Origin: Deinococcus sp.
GTDB taxonomy: Bacteria > Deinococcota > Deinococci > Deinococcales > Deinococcaceae
Length of the DNA: 37,121 nucleotides
Assembly: GCF_030523985.1 (NCBI RefSeq)
Contig: NZ_JAUNHK010000011.1
Span: 4,850-41,970, forward strand
Reading direction: 5' to 3'
In this document: positions 16,775 to 27,540 of the stretch, in pieces
Position numbering within the stretch: position 1 is the stretch's first letter
Layout: every line of letters starts with the position of its first letter
Made by a program: the position numbers and the translations under genes
Notes under the pieces: model-generated
The model's input: only the letters and a program-made list of their open reading frames with translations
Database searches by the model: none
What the model was told of the DNA's origin: nothing

Positions 16775-18181
16775 ATGGATACTTTCGATGTTCTGGTGAT
16801 TGGTGGCGGCCCAGCAGGATACGTGGCGGCTATTCGTGCGGCTCAACTCGGTTTCAAGACCGCCTGCGTGGACGCTTTCGAGCGCGGCGGCAAGCCCTCG
16901 CTGGGCGGCACCTGCCTCAACGTGGGCTGCATTCCCAGCAAGGCGCTGCTGGACACCTCCGAAAAAGTGGAAGTCGCCCAGCACGACTTTGCCGAACACG
17001 GCATCAGCGTCGGCAACCTCAGCGTGGACGTGTCCAAGATGCTGGCCCGCAAGGACGGTGTGGTGGACAAGCTGACGGGCGGCATCGCCTACCTGTTCAA
17101 GAAGAACAAGATCACTTCCTTCTTCGGCCTGGGCAAACTGGTGCGCCAGGAGGGTCAGGAGTGGGTCGTGGACGCTGCTGGTACTGAGGTCAAGGCCAAG
17201 CACGTGATCGTGGCGACGGGCAGCAGCCCCCGCGCCCTGCCGGGGGTGCCCTTCGGCGGTCACATTGTCGAGAACAGCGGCGCACTCCAGATCGACAAAG
17301 TGCCCGGCAAGCTCGGCGTGATCGGCGCGGGCGTCATCGGGCTGGAACTGGGCAGCGTGTGGCGTCGCCTGGGCGCTCAGGTCACGGTGCTGGAAGCCAT
17401 GCCCGGATTCCTGATGGCCGCCGACGACGCGGTGGCGAAAGAAGCCCTCAAGCAGTTCCAGAAGCAGGGCCTGGACTTCCACTTCGGCGTCAAGATTGGT
17501 GACATCAAGCAAGACGACGCGGGTGTGACCGTCAGCTACGAGGAAAAGGGCGAGCAGGTCACCGCACAGTTCGACAAGCTGATCGTCTCCATCGGGCGCG
17601 TGCCCAACACCCAGGGCCTGAACGCCGAGGGCGTGGGGTTGGCGCTGGACGAGCGCGGCTTTGTGAAGGTGGACCAGCACTACCGCACCAACCTGCCCGG
17701 CGTCTACGCCATCGGTGACGTGATCGGCGGCGCGATGCTGGCGCACAAGGCCGAGGAAGAAGGCGTGGCGCTGGCCGAGATGCTGGCGGGTCAGGCCGGG
17801 CATGTCAACTACGACGTGATTCCCTGGATCATCTACACCAGCCCCGAAATCGCCTGGGCGGGCCTGACCGAAAAAGCCGCCAAGGAAAAGGGATTGACGG
17901 TCAAAACGGGCCAGTTCCCCTTCAGTGCCAACGGACGCGCCCTGGGCCACGGCGACCCACGCGGCTTCGTCAAGGTCGTGGCCGACGCCCAGACCGACAA
18001 GCTGCTCGGGGTCCACATGATCGGCGCGGGCGTCTCCGAACTGATCGGTGAAGTCGTCGCCATCATGGAATTCGGCGGCAGCGCCGAGGACCTCGCCCGC
18101 ACCATCCACGCCCACCCGACCCTCAGCGAAGTGGTCAAGGAAGCGGCGCTGGCGGTGGACAAACGCGCCATTCATATGTGA
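16775..18181 (+). CDS. lpdA: Dihydrolipoamide dehydrogenase (E3)
   Basis: A 468-residue FAD flavoprotein that reoxidises dihydrolipoyl groups of 2-oxoacid dehydrogenase complexes or the glycine cleavage system with NAD+. It has the N-terminal FAD motif VIGGGPAGYVAAIRAAQLG and the redox-active disulfide GGTCLNVGCIPSKALL near residues 44-59. The NAD-binding GAGVIGLELGSVWRRLG follows at about 185, then the second FAD motif GVYAIGDVIGGAMLAHKAEEEG. The dimer-interface catalytic His-Glu is in HAHPTLSEVVKEA near the end. The length is normal for the family. No E1 or E2 gene is nearby, so it probably serves complexes encoded elsewhere. Confidence 0.96.
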   Translation: MDTFDVLVIGGGPAGYVAAIRAAQLGFKTACVDAFERGGKPSLGGTCLNVGCIPSKALLDTSEKVEVAQHDFAEHGISVGNLSVDVSKMLARKDGVVDKLTGGIAYLFKKNKITSFFGLGKLVRQEGQEWVVDAAGTEVKAKHVIVATGSSPRALPGVPFGGHIVENSGALQIDKVPGKLGVIGAGVIGLELGSVWRRLGAQVTVLEAMPGFLMAADDAVAKEALKQFQKQGLDFHFGVKIGDIKQDDAGVTVSYEEKGEQVTAQFDKLIVSIGRVPNTQGLNAEGVGLALDERGFVKVDQHYRTNLPGVYAIGDVIGGAMLAHKAEEEGVALAEMLAGQAGHVNYDVIPWIIYTSPEIAWAGLTEKAAKEKGLTVKTGQFPFSANGRALGHGDPRGFVKVVADAQTDKLLGVHMIGAGVSELIGEVVAIMEFGGSAEDLARTIHAHPTLSEVVKEAALAVDKRAIHM

Positions 18182-18182
18182 A

Positions 18183-18263
18183 GGGTGTAGGGCAGAGGGT
18201 GGAGAGACATGCCGTCTTCCCTCCACCCTCTGCCCTTTTCCCTCAGCCCCTTCTCCAGCCCCC
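18183..18263. repeat. 7-bp-phased GGG/CCC repeat forming a 15-bp hairpin after lpdA
   Basis: GGG recurs at 18183, 18190 and 18197. CCC recurs at 18219, 18226, 18233, 18240 and 18247 and again at 18261, all exactly in seven-base phase (18254 reads TCC). The two arms give a perfect 15-bp stem (18190-18204 with 18221-18235) followed by TTTT, which probably also ends lpdA transcription. Confidence 0.75.
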
Positions 18264-18292
18264 TTGACGAATCTGCGAATCACTTGTATCTT
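18264..18292 (+). promoter_or_regulatory. Sigma-70-type promoter for tRNA-Glu
   Basis: TTGACG (18264-18269), a 17-base spacer and TATCTT (18287-18292) form a near-consensus housekeeping promoter. The precursor would carry a 5' leader of about 65 bases before the tRNA. This is the clearest -35/-10 pair in the window and starts right after the phased repeat. Confidence 0.7.
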
Positions 18293-18359
18293 TCTGTGCG
18301 TGCTTAACGGCACCCCTTGAAAGGCAGAAGAGAAAACGCAACCGCGTTCATCATCTGAA

Positions 18360-18439
<80 letters not shown>

Positions 18440-18442
18440 AAA

Positions 18443-18477
18443 CCGCGCTCTCTGCAAAGGGGGCGCGGCTTTTTTTG
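18443..18477 (+). terminator. Intrinsic terminator of tRNA-Glu
   Basis: CCGCGCTC pairs with GGGCGCGG (one T-G wobble) around a 10-base loop and is followed by CT and seven T. Confidence 0.88.
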
Positions 18478-18491
18478 TATCCAGCGGCAAT

Positions 18492-18523
18492 AAAAAAGAA
18501 GCCAGCGGGTAGGCGCTGACTTC
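18492..18523 (-). terminator. Intrinsic terminator of the lipoprotein gene
   Basis: On the minus strand GAAGTCAGCG pairs with CGCTGGCTTC (one G-U) around a six-base loop and is followed by six T. Confidence 0.85.
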
Positions 18524-18538
18524 CTCTGGCCTGACGGT

Positions 18539-19000
18539 TCAGTTGGCGTCGATGTCGTAGTTGTTGAGCGCGTCGGTCTGGACGCGGCCCGTGGCGTTGT
18601 CGTAGATGTTCCAGCCGTACTTGATGCTGCTGAACAGGTAGTTGTCGCGGGGCGCGTAGACCAGCAGTTTGCTGTTGGGCTTGCTGACCACGGTGTCGGA
18701 CACGTCGTACCTGTTGTTGTGGTTCATGTCGCGGAACACCACGACGCGGTAGGTGCCCGAGGCCACGTCACGGGGCAGGGTCAGCACGTAGCCCCCGGTC
18801 AGAAACTTGTCCAGAACCTGGGCCTGGCGACCATCGGCGACGTACTGGCCACCGTTGAATCCCACCACCGCCAGACGCAAGTCTTGGTCGGGGTTGAAGC
18901 CACGCAACTGCCCGGACACGGCGGCGCTGCGGGTGCCGATCACGCTACAGGACGTGAGGGCGACGGTGCCGAGGGCGACGAGCATCAGTGCTTTGTTCAT
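18539..19000 (-). CDS. Putative lipoprotein (153 aa)
   Basis: The N-terminus MNKALMLVALGTVALTSC is a lipoprotein signal with Cys18 as the likely lipidated residue. The mature part is beta-rich and has no family I recognise. It contains VSGQLRGFNPDQDLRLAVVGFNGGQY and, near residue 113, a DMNHNNRYDVSDTV segment that resembles a calcium-binding or EF-hand-like loop (D-N-N-D spacing). It is probably anchored at the outside of a membrane. TAGGCT (19007-19012) lies six bases before the ATG, so the mRNA is probably leaderless. It is divergent from the methyltransferase gene and ends at its own terminator. Confidence 0.75.
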   Translation of the reverse strand: MNKALMLVALGTVALTSCSVIGTRSAAVSGQLRGFNPDQDLRLAVVGFNGGQYVADGRQAQVLDKFLTGGYVLTLPRDVASGTYRVVVFRDMNHNNRYDVSDTVVSKPNSKLLVYAPRDNYLFSSIKYGWNIYDNATGRVQTDALNNYDIDAN

Positions 19001-19112
19001 GGCCTCAGCCTAAGCAGCCACGGGGCAGAGCGGCAAGAATACCAACTCCCATCTTTCTCACGGGGCCGCGCCGCTCTCTTCACTTTCGGGGGGCGTGTTT
19101 ATAGTGAGGGCC

Positions 19113-19874
19113 ATGCAGCATCCCCCCTTTACCGCGCTCGCGGCGGTGTACGACGCCATCATGCTGGACGTGGAGTACGACCACTGGGCCGACTTCATCC
19201 TGACCTATGCGCGGGATCAGCAACTCGACGCCCGCCGCGCCCTCGACCTCGCCTGTGGCACCGGGGGCATGACCCGGCAGCTCCAGCAGGCCGGGCTGGC
19301 GGTGGTGGGGCTGGACGGCAGTGCCGAGATGCTGGCCGTGGCGCGTGAACGTTTGCCCTGGGTGCGCTTCGAGCAGGGCGACCTGCGAACCTTTGAGCTG
19401 GGGGAAACCTTCGACCTGCTGACCTGCGTCTTCGACAGCCTCAATAACCTGCTGACGCTGGCCGACCTGGGCGCGGCCTTCGCCCGGATGCACGCCCACC
19501 TGCGGCCCGGTGGTCTGCTGGCCTGTGACCTCAACACCCGGCTGGGCGTGCGCGAACTGTGGGAAGGCGACGCCATTGAAGGGGTGGCCCAGAGCGCGAC
19601 GGGCGAGGAAGTCCATTACCACTGGTCGCACCACTACGACGCGGGGGAAGAGCTGGGCATCGTGCAGGCGTTTTGCCGGGTAATGGCTGCGGACGGCGAC
19701 GTGCAGGAATTCGTAGAAACCCACCGTGAGCGTGGCTACGACCCCGGCGAGGTGGCGGCCCTGCTGCGGGAAGCTGGCTTCGACCGCTGGGACATCGTCG
19801 AATATCCCGATTACGCCGAGCCGGACAGCCAGACGCCGCGCATCTGGGTCTTCGCCTGGCGGGGGGACGCGTGA
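19113..19874 (+). CDS. Class I SAM-dependent methyltransferase
   Basis: A 253-residue cytoplasmic protein with the Rossmann-type methyltransferase fold. Motif I is LDLACGTGGMTRQLQQAG near residue 43, and motif II acidic residue follows in VVGLDGSAEMLAVARERL. Motif III-IV is FEQGDLRTF and FDLLTCVFDSLNNLL, and the post-core helix region is HAHLRPGGLLACDLNT. The acceptor is unknown. The start at 19113 is chosen over the longer frame because TATAGT (19100-19105) lies seven bases upstream. Its TGA overlaps the GTG start of gpsA by four bases (GTGA), so the two are translationally coupled. Confidence 0.85.
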   Translation: MQHPPFTALAAVYDAIMLDVEYDHWADFILTYARDQQLDARRALDLACGTGGMTRQLQQAGLAVVGLDGSAEMLAVARERLPWVRFEQGDLRTFELGETFDLLTCVFDSLNNLLTLADLGAAFARMHAHLRPGGLLACDLNTRLGVRELWEGDAIEGVAQSATGEEVHYHWSHHYDAGEELGIVQAFCRVMAADGDVQEFVETHRERGYDPGEVAALLREAGFDRWDIVEYPDYAEPDSQTPRIWVFAWRGDA

Positions 19875-20839
19875 GCCTGCCTGTTCTAGGGGCGGGGGGC
19901 TGGGGCACGGCTCTGGCCGTCGCAGCGGCCCGCAGCGGGCAAAAGGAGGTGCGGCTGTGGGGCCGCCGTCCCGACTTTGCCGCCCGACTGGCCGAAGTGC
20001 GCGAGAACCGCGAATACCTGCCCGGAGTGCTGCTCGACCCGGCCATCGTGGTGACGGCTGACTTGCAGGCAGCCCTGGCCGAGGCTGAATTTGCGCTGTT
20101 GGTGGTGCCGAGTGTGGGCATGCCCGAATTGCTCGCCGAGTTGCCCCGCGAGCTGGGTGTGGTGCTGTGTGCCAAGGGACTCGCGCCCGATGGCAACCGC
20201 CTGAGCGAGTATGCCCAGAGTCTCGGCTTCGAGCGGGTGGCGGTGCTGAGTGGCCCCAACCACGCCGAGGAAATCGGGCGCGGCCTCCCGGCGGCCACAG
20301 TGGTTGCCAGCGATGACCTGGCTCTGGCCCAGGCAGTGCAAGCGGCGCTGATGTCGCCCAGCCTGCGCGTTTACACCAGCCGCGACTTGGTGGGCGTGGA
20401 ACTGGGGGGCGTACTGAAAAACGTGATGGCTCTGGCAGCGGGCTTGGGCGACGGCCTGCGCCTGGGCGACAATGCCAAGGCCGCCCTGTTGACCCGTGGC
20501 CTGCGCGAAATGAACCGCTATCTACTGGCACTGGGAGCCGATCAGGAAACGGTCTATGGCCTCAGCGGGCTAGGCGACCTGATTGCCACTGCCACCAGCC
20601 CCCACAGCCGCAACCGGGCGGCAGGCGAAGCCATCGCACGCGGCGACAACCCGCAGCAGGGCGGCAAAGTGGTGGAGGGCCTGCGTACGGCGGGGTTGCT
20701 GGACGCCTGGGCCACCGCGCACGGGCACGACCTGCCGATCGTGCGGGCCGTTGCCAAAGTCTGCGCGGGTGAATGGTCACCGCAGGAAGGGGTGGAGCAG
20801 CTGATGGGCCGAGATGCCAAGGCAGAGGGCAACCTCTAG
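19871..20839 (+). CDS. gpsA: Glycerol-3-phosphate dehydrogenase [NAD(P)+]
   Basis: A 322-residue cytoplasmic enzyme reducing dihydroxyacetone phosphate to sn-glycerol-3-phosphate for phospholipid synthesis. It has the N-terminal NAD(P) motif VLGAGGWGTALAVAAARSG and the KGL block in VVLCAKGLAPDG. Next comes LSGPNHAEEIGRGLPAATVVA, and the catalytic lysine is in GGVLKNVMALAAGLGDGLRLGDNAKAALLTRG. The C-terminal GLSGLGDLIATATSPHSRNR is also typical. It starts with GTG inside the stop of the methyltransferase gene, so it relies on coupling or on the upstream promoter. The length is normal. Confidence 0.95.
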   Translation: MSLPVLGAGGWGTALAVAAARSGQKEVRLWGRRPDFAARLAEVRENREYLPGVLLDPAIVVTADLQAALAEAEFALLVVPSVGMPELLAELPRELGVVLCAKGLAPDGNRLSEYAQSLGFERVAVLSGPNHAEEIGRGLPAATVVASDDLALAQAVQAALMSPSLRVYTSRDLVGVELGGVLKNVMALAAGLGDGLRLGDNAKAALLTRGLREMNRYLLALGADQETVYGLSGLGDLIATATSPHSRNRAAGEAIARGDNPQQGGKVVEGLRTAGLLDAWATAHGHDLPIVRAVAKVCAGEWSPQEGVEQLMGRDAKAEGNL

Positions 20840-20843
20840 GGAG

Positions 20844-20933
20844 AAGAAGGAGACACAAAAGCAGAGAGGGAGAGGCTCGCAAGCCTCTCCCCTCTTTTTC
20901 CATCATCTATCAACCATCTACCATCATCATTTT

Positions 20934-20934
<1 letters not shown>
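20844..20934. repeat. Hairpin terminator plus 7-bp tandem repeats between gpsA and cox genes
   Basis: GAGGCT and AGCCTC (with flanking GAGGGA / TCCCCTC, one bulge) form a stem around 20866-20894 followed by TTTTT, which ends gpsA. Directly after come CCATCAT, CTATCAA, CCATCTA and CCATCAT (20900-20927) in perfect seven-base phase, then a T-rich run. The phase can be followed back through purine-rich heptamers to about 20844. Confidence 0.7.
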
Positions 20935-23392
<2,458 letters not shown>

Positions 23393-23396
<4 letters not shown>

Positions 23397-24655
23397 TGCG
23401 TACCCCCTACGGTGGTGTTGGTGCCGACGACGGTGCTGCCCTGCCAGTAATCCGCACCTTCAGGCAGTTGCAGGCTCCGCAGGTAGGCGGCGACGTCGTC
23501 AATTTCCTGATCGGTGAGCGTGCCGCCCTTCATGACCTTGCCGTTCACCTTGTAGTTGCTGCCGTCATAGCTGGGCATGATGCTGCCGGGCTTGACCTCG
23601 GGGCTGTTCTTGATCCACTCGTGCAGCGCCTGCTTGGGGCTGAACCCGCGCGGGCTGTTCTTGGCGGCGGTGGTTTCTTCCCACTGCTGGGGGGTCATGG
23701 CTTCCCACATGCCCGCGCCGAGCGTGCGGCGGCTGCCGAAGAAGCTCAGGTCGGGGCCGCTCTGACCGCCCGCCGGGGTGCCCTGGACGCGGTGGCAAGA
23801 AGCGCAGGCAATCGCGCCGGTATCGGCCTTGCCCTGCATGAAGATGTTCATGCCGCGTTCCTCGGCGCTGCCGGGAGCAGGAGTGGGGGCGACGTAAGCC
23901 TGCGCCGCGTCCATGAAGGTCTTAAAGCGGTCGGGTTCGAGCGCCACCACCTTGAACCGCATGTTGGCGTGCGAGGCACCGCACAGCTGCGAGCAGTTGC
24001 CCTGATACACGCCGGGGCGCTGGGTGTCGATTTCCCAGACCTTCTTGACCGAGGGAATCGAGGCCCGCTGACCGCCCAGGTTGGGGGCCCAGAAGCCGTG
24101 GATCACGTCCCGGCTGGTGGTGGTGATGGCGACCTTCTCGCCAGCGGGCATCACCATTTCGTTGCCGTTGGCGACGACGCTGCCCCCCTGCACCGTTGCA
24201 GCGGGGTAGGAGAAGTTCCACCAGAACTGTGCGCCGAGCGCCTCGATGCCCATAGACTGCTTGGACACCGGATTCAGGCGGGCCAGCGAACGCACCGACA
24301 GCACGCTCAGGCCCAGCACCAGCACGACAGGCACGGCAATCAGCCACACTTCAAGCTTGTTGTTGCCGTGGAACTGCTGGGGGGCCGCCGTGTTGCGGTC
24401 TTCGCGGAACTTCTGCACCGTGTAGAACAGCAGCGCCGACACGCCCACGAAGATGATGATGGACAGGCCGATGGCCCAGAGTGCAAGCCCTCCGATTTCG
24501 CGGTTGTAGGCAGCGGCCTGGTCGCCCAGGTAAATAAACTGCCCTTGCCCACAACTGCTCAGGAAAGCCGCGCCGAGGGCGATAAGCGCTGCGCGAGACC
24601 AGAGTTTGGTCTGCTGCGGCCCACCGCCCGGTTTACGGTCATGTTTGGTGTTCAA
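23393..24655 (-). CDS. ctaC: Cytochrome c oxidase subunit II with C-terminal cytochrome c domain
   Basis: A 420-residue lipoprotein-like subunit II. A lipobox ending LSSC precedes two transmembrane segments (about 57-80 and 105-125). The CuA domain has H...C221-S-Q223-L-C225 with H229 and M232; the usual Glu is Gln. A cytochrome c domain follows with the heme motif C284-A-S-C287-H288. It takes electrons from cytochrome c and passes them to subunit I. A TTG start at 24655 is preferred over GTG at 24661: AAGGAG (24661-24666) ends five bases before TTG but overlaps the GTG. TAGACT at 24678-24683 (minus strand) is a likely -10. The gene overlaps the I/III gene. Confidence 0.93.
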
Positions 24656-24920
24656 TGTCACTCCTTTCGTTCACCTCAGTCTAAAGCGTTCTGAAGGCAA
24701 ATGCGCCGATTGCGCGGCCCTCTCCGGGGGTCACTTTCCCAGAATTGCCGCGCCCGTTGCCCTCTGCTCTACCGAACGGTCAGGCACGCCGCCCATGAGA
24801 ACAGTTTGAGGGGTAGGCAAGTGTCCCCTGAACAGCGAGTCTAGGGGCCGAAAAGTCGAAGGGGTCTGAAGGATTTGTTCCCCTCAGCCCCACGAGTTTT
24901 CGCCCCCAAGTTTTCGACGG
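24656..24920 (-). promoter_or_regulatory. Long ctaB-coxB gap with two TAGACT boxes and stacked hairpins
   Basis: This 265-base gap inside the oxidase cluster has no convincing gene. TAGACT occurs twice on the minus strand, at 24678-24683 (close to coxB) and 24838-24843. Between and beyond them G4/C4 blocks can pair in alternative ways: GAGGGG with CCCCT near 24818-24839, CCCCT with AGGGG near 24835-24847, and GGGG with CCCC near 24860-24885. An outer CGAAAA/TTTTCG pair spans 24849-24902. The first box would give a leader of over 150 bases, the second a short one. Confidence 0.4.
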
Positions 24921-25865
24921 TTACGCCAGTACGGCCCGGTCTATGGCCCCGGCCACGAACAGCAGCGCCAAATACAGCATGGAGTAGAGGTACAGCGGCA
25001 CGGCGACCTTGCGCTCGACCGCGTTTCCGGCGATGACGTGGCGGTAAAGCTTGTACGACAGCCACATCAGCCACGCGCCCAGCAGCGCCCCCGACACGAA
25101 GTAGATCCAGCCCACGTCCCCGGTGTACACGGGCATCAGCGACAGGATGACCGTATAGATGGCATACAGGCCAATCTGGGCCACCGTCATCTTGTCGCCG
25201 TGAACGACGGGCAGCATGGGAATGCCCACTTCACGGTATTCCTCCTTGATCATCAGCGCCAGCGCCCAGAAATGTACGGGCGTCCAGAAGAAGATGATGG
25301 CGAAGAGATACCCGGCGAACAGGTTCAGGTCACCCGTGACCGCCGCCCAGCCCACCAACGGTGGAAAACAGCCCGCCGCGCCGCCGATGACGATGTTGTG
25401 CCAAGTCGTGCGCTTGAGCCACATGGTGTAGATGACGACGTAGAAGACGAATCCGGCGAGGCTCATCCAGGCGGCGAGCGGCGTGCCCCAGACCCACAGC
25501 ATGACGAACGACAGGATTTGCAGCGCTGCCCCGAAAATGGCAGCGTTGCGGCTGGAGATGAGGCCCGAACTGGTAGGCCTGCTGGCGGTGCGCGTCATCT
25601 TCAGGTCGATGTCGCGGTCGATAATCATGTTGAACACGCCCGCCGAACCCGCCGACATGTAGCCCGCCAGACTGACCACCGTCAGCAGCCACAGCCCGCC
25701 CAGGAAGGTGTCGCCGGGCCAGCCCCGCGCCGCCATGAACATGGCCGTGATGGTCGTCCACAGCAGCAGACTGATGACCTTGGGCTTGGTCAGGGCGAGG
25801 TAGTCGCGCCAGGTGGCACGAACGGGAACAGGGGGCAGGGAGTCGGTCATAGGGGTAGAGGTCAT
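24921..25865 (-). CDS. ctaB: Protoheme IX farnesyltransferase (heme O synthase)
   Basis: A 314-residue UbiA-superfamily prenyltransferase in the membrane that adds a farnesyl group to heme B. The first aspartate-rich motif is NMIIDRDIDLKMTRTASRPTSSG near residue 80. Another block is WLKRTTWHNIVIGGAAGCFPPLVGWAA, followed by FFWTPVHFWALALMIKEEYREVGIPMLP. About nine hydrophobic segments are present. I set the start at 25865, where ATG overlaps the TGA of ctaA (ATGA); MTDSLPPV a few codons later is an alternative. It works with CtaA to make heme A for the oxidase encoded next to it. Confidence 0.95.
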   Translation of the reverse strand: MTSTPMTDSLPPVPVRATWRDYLALTKPKVISLLLWTTITAMFMAARGWPGDTFLGGLWLLTVVSLAGYMSAGSAGVFNMIIDRDIDLKMTRTASRPTSSGLISSRNAAIFGAALQILSFVMLWVWGTPLAAWMSLAGFVFYVVIYTMWLKRTTWHNIVIGGAAGCFPPLVGWAAVTGDLNLFAGYLFAIIFFWTPVHFWALALMIKEEYREVGIPMLPVVHGDKMTVAQIGLYAIYTVILSLMPVYTGDVGWIYFVSGALLGAWLMWLSYKLYRHVIAGNAVERKVAVPLYLYSMLYLALLFVAGAIDRAVLA

Positions 25866-26869
25866 GCGGGCACTTCCTGGGGGGTCGCCCGAGCGGAACG
25901 TTGCACGCTCAGGGCGGTCAGGGCGCGGTAAACCAGCATAACCAATGCCAGCCACAGCAAGCAGGCGAGCAGCAGGTGCGTCAACTGCATCCAGGCCGGA
26001 GCCTTGAGCGCCACGTTGATGAAGCCCAGCACCACCTGCACGCCGATCAGCCCCCACAGCACCCGGCTCCAGCGCGTTACTTCGGCACTGGGGCGCAGGT
26101 TTTGCAGCCACACCCCCAGCCAGCCCAGGTATACGCTGCCCACGATGGCGAGAATGGGGTGAATGACCCGCAGGTTTTCAATCAGACCAGCGGTGGCGGA
26201 AAAGTCGCGCCGCACGGTATCCAGCGGGGTGCCGGGAGCCGGAGCGAACAGCAGGTCGCCCAACGCCGTCACCGCGCCCGCCATGCCCAGCAGAAGGGTC
26301 AGCACCAGCCCGATCAGGCTCAGTGTCCAGACCCGGCCCTGACCGCGCAGCCGCAACCCCGGTTCGCCCCTGGCCCACAGCGCCGTGAGCAGCAGGGCCG
26401 CCAGCAGCGCGAAAGTGTTGGCGAGGTGAATCCCCTGCACGAAGCCGCGTGCCGGGTCGGTGGAGTCGGCGGTGAGGCCCAGCAGCACCTGAATGCCGCC
26501 TACGAGTCCTTCCAGAATGACCAGTCCCAGGCTCAGCACGGCCCCGAAGCGTACCGGGTGGCCTTTGGGGGTCTGACGAAAAGCGAGGACCACCAGAGCG
26601 ATACCCAGCAGTCCGCTCGCGCCGCTGGTCAGGCGGTGGCTGAACTCGATGATGCGCTCGGTGGTGAAACTCAGGGGAACGACCTGACCGTCACACAGGG
26701 GCCAGTGGTCGCCGCACCCGGCTCCGGCCCCGGTGATGCGCACGACGGCGCCCCACAGGATGACCAGAAGGTTATAAATCAGGACTGCCCAGGCCAACGT
26801 CGGCAGCCAGCCGCCCTTGCCCGTGTGGGCGCGAGGTCCCGCACTCAGCGTTCCGCTCAAGTTCTTCAC
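25862..26869 (-). CDS. ctaA: Heme A synthase
   Basis: A 335-residue membrane protein of the CtaA/COX15 family, which oxidises the heme O methyl group to a formyl group. It has conserved WGAVVRITGAGAGCGDHWPLCDG near residue 40, where a cysteine pair lies in the first external loop, and EFSHRLTSGASG with a heme-ligand His. Two more conserved His regions are VQGIHLANTFALLAA and NLRVIHPILAIVGS, and late TM helices contain QLTHLLLACLLW. It starts at GTG with a partial AAGG site. TACTTT (26890-26895, minus strand) gives a short leader of about 13 bases. It is the first gene of the ctaA-ctaB-coxB-coxA/C run and is divergent from the DUF420 gene. Confidence 0.93.
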   Translation of the reverse strand: MKNLSGTLSAGPRAHTGKGGWLPTLAWAVLIYNLLVILWGAVVRITGAGAGCGDHWPLCDGQVVPLSFTTERIIEFSHRLTSGASGLLGIALVVLAFRQTPKGHPVRFGAVLSLGLVILEGLVGGIQVLLGLTADSTDPARGFVQGIHLANTFALLAALLLTALWARGEPGLRLRGQGRVWTLSLIGLVLTLLLGMAGAVTALGDLLFAPAPGTPLDTVRRDFSATAGLIENLRVIHPILAIVGSVYLGWLGVWLQNLRPSAEVTRWSRVLWGLIGVQVVLGFINVALKAPAWMQLTHLLLACLLWLALVMLVYRALTALSVQRSARATPQEVPA

Positions 26870-26991
26870 CGTCCTTCACGCCGCGCCGGAAAGTAGTCGG
26901 GGGGGGGCAGCGTGATACTGCCCGTCATTTTACCCCCCCTCTGCCCGCTCTGGCGTGAAGATTGTCCCCGGTGCGGGGCCGCCTGCCCCTC

Positions 26992-26997
26992 TATAGT
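26992..26997 (+). promoter_or_regulatory. Leaderless -10 box for the DUF420 gene
   Basis: TATAGT lies seven bases upstream of GTG 27005, which decides the start against longer in-frame options. The rest of the 135-base gap to ctaA holds only the divergent TACTTT box and a short G-rich/C-rich stretch. Confidence 0.55.
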
Positions 26998-27004
26998 GGC
27001 GGGC

Positions 27005-27487
27005 GTGGTCGCCGAAGTCGTCAACCAGTGGGCTGTTATCACCATCGTTCTGAGTGGCTTGGCCCTCATCGTCGGCGTGGCGATGATTCGCCAGGGCAAG
27101 CGCGAGGCGCACATGCGGGCCATGCTCCTTGCCAGCGGCCTTGCCACCATTTTTCTGGTGCTCTACCTGACCCGGCTGGGCCTGGGCTACGAAAAGAAAT
27201 ACGCCGGGCCGGAAGAGTGGCGGCTGGCTTATTTCGTGCTGCTGGTCAGCCATATCGTGCTGGCCGCCGCCAACCTGCCGCTGGCGCTGCTGGCCCTCTG
27301 GAACGCCTGGAAGGGCCTCCAGGCTGCCGGGAACCTGGGCAACATAGACGCGCCCGCCGCCCGGCCCTTTTTCGACAAGCACCGCATGTGGGTGCGCTGG
27401 ACGGTGCCCGTCTGGCTCTACGTGGCGGTGACGGGCTGGGTCATCTACCTGATTCTGGGACGCTACGGCGAGGTCATCAAGGGTTGA
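27005..27487 (+). CDS. DUF420 (CtaM-like) cytochrome oxidase assembly protein
   Basis: A 160-residue membrane protein with about four hydrophobic segments (VITIVLSGLALIVGVAMI, MRAMLLASGLATIFLVLYLT, YFVLLVSHIVLAAANLPLALLAL, VPVWLYVAVTGWVIYLIL). The HxxxxA/H-rich pattern AYFVLLVSHIVLAA and FFDKHRMWVRWTVPVWLYVAVTG is typical of DUF420/COG2322, whose Gram-positive relative CtaM is needed for aa3-type oxidase maturation. Its place divergent from ctaA supports that job. The start at GTG 27005 is chosen from the TATAGT box; the frame is open further upstream but the extra residues are Cys/Pro-rich and unlike the family. Confidence 0.85.
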   Translation: MVAEVVNQWAVITIVLSGLALIVGVAMIRQGKREAHMRAMLLASGLATIFLVLYLTRLGLGYEKKYAGPEEWRLAYFVLLVSHIVLAAANLPLALLALWNAWKGLQAAGNLGNIDAPAARPFFDKHRMWVRWTVPVWLYVAVTGWVIYLILGRYGEVIKG

Positions 27488-27540
27488 GCCTCATTCCATA
27501 GAAGGGAAAGGCCGGGGCGGGGGGGTGCTACCCTCGCCCC

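Noticed and set aside
24838..24843. A definite small RNA gene starting at the distal TAGACT
   Set aside because: There is no matching -35 box and no clear terminator before coxB, so it is kept only as a finding.
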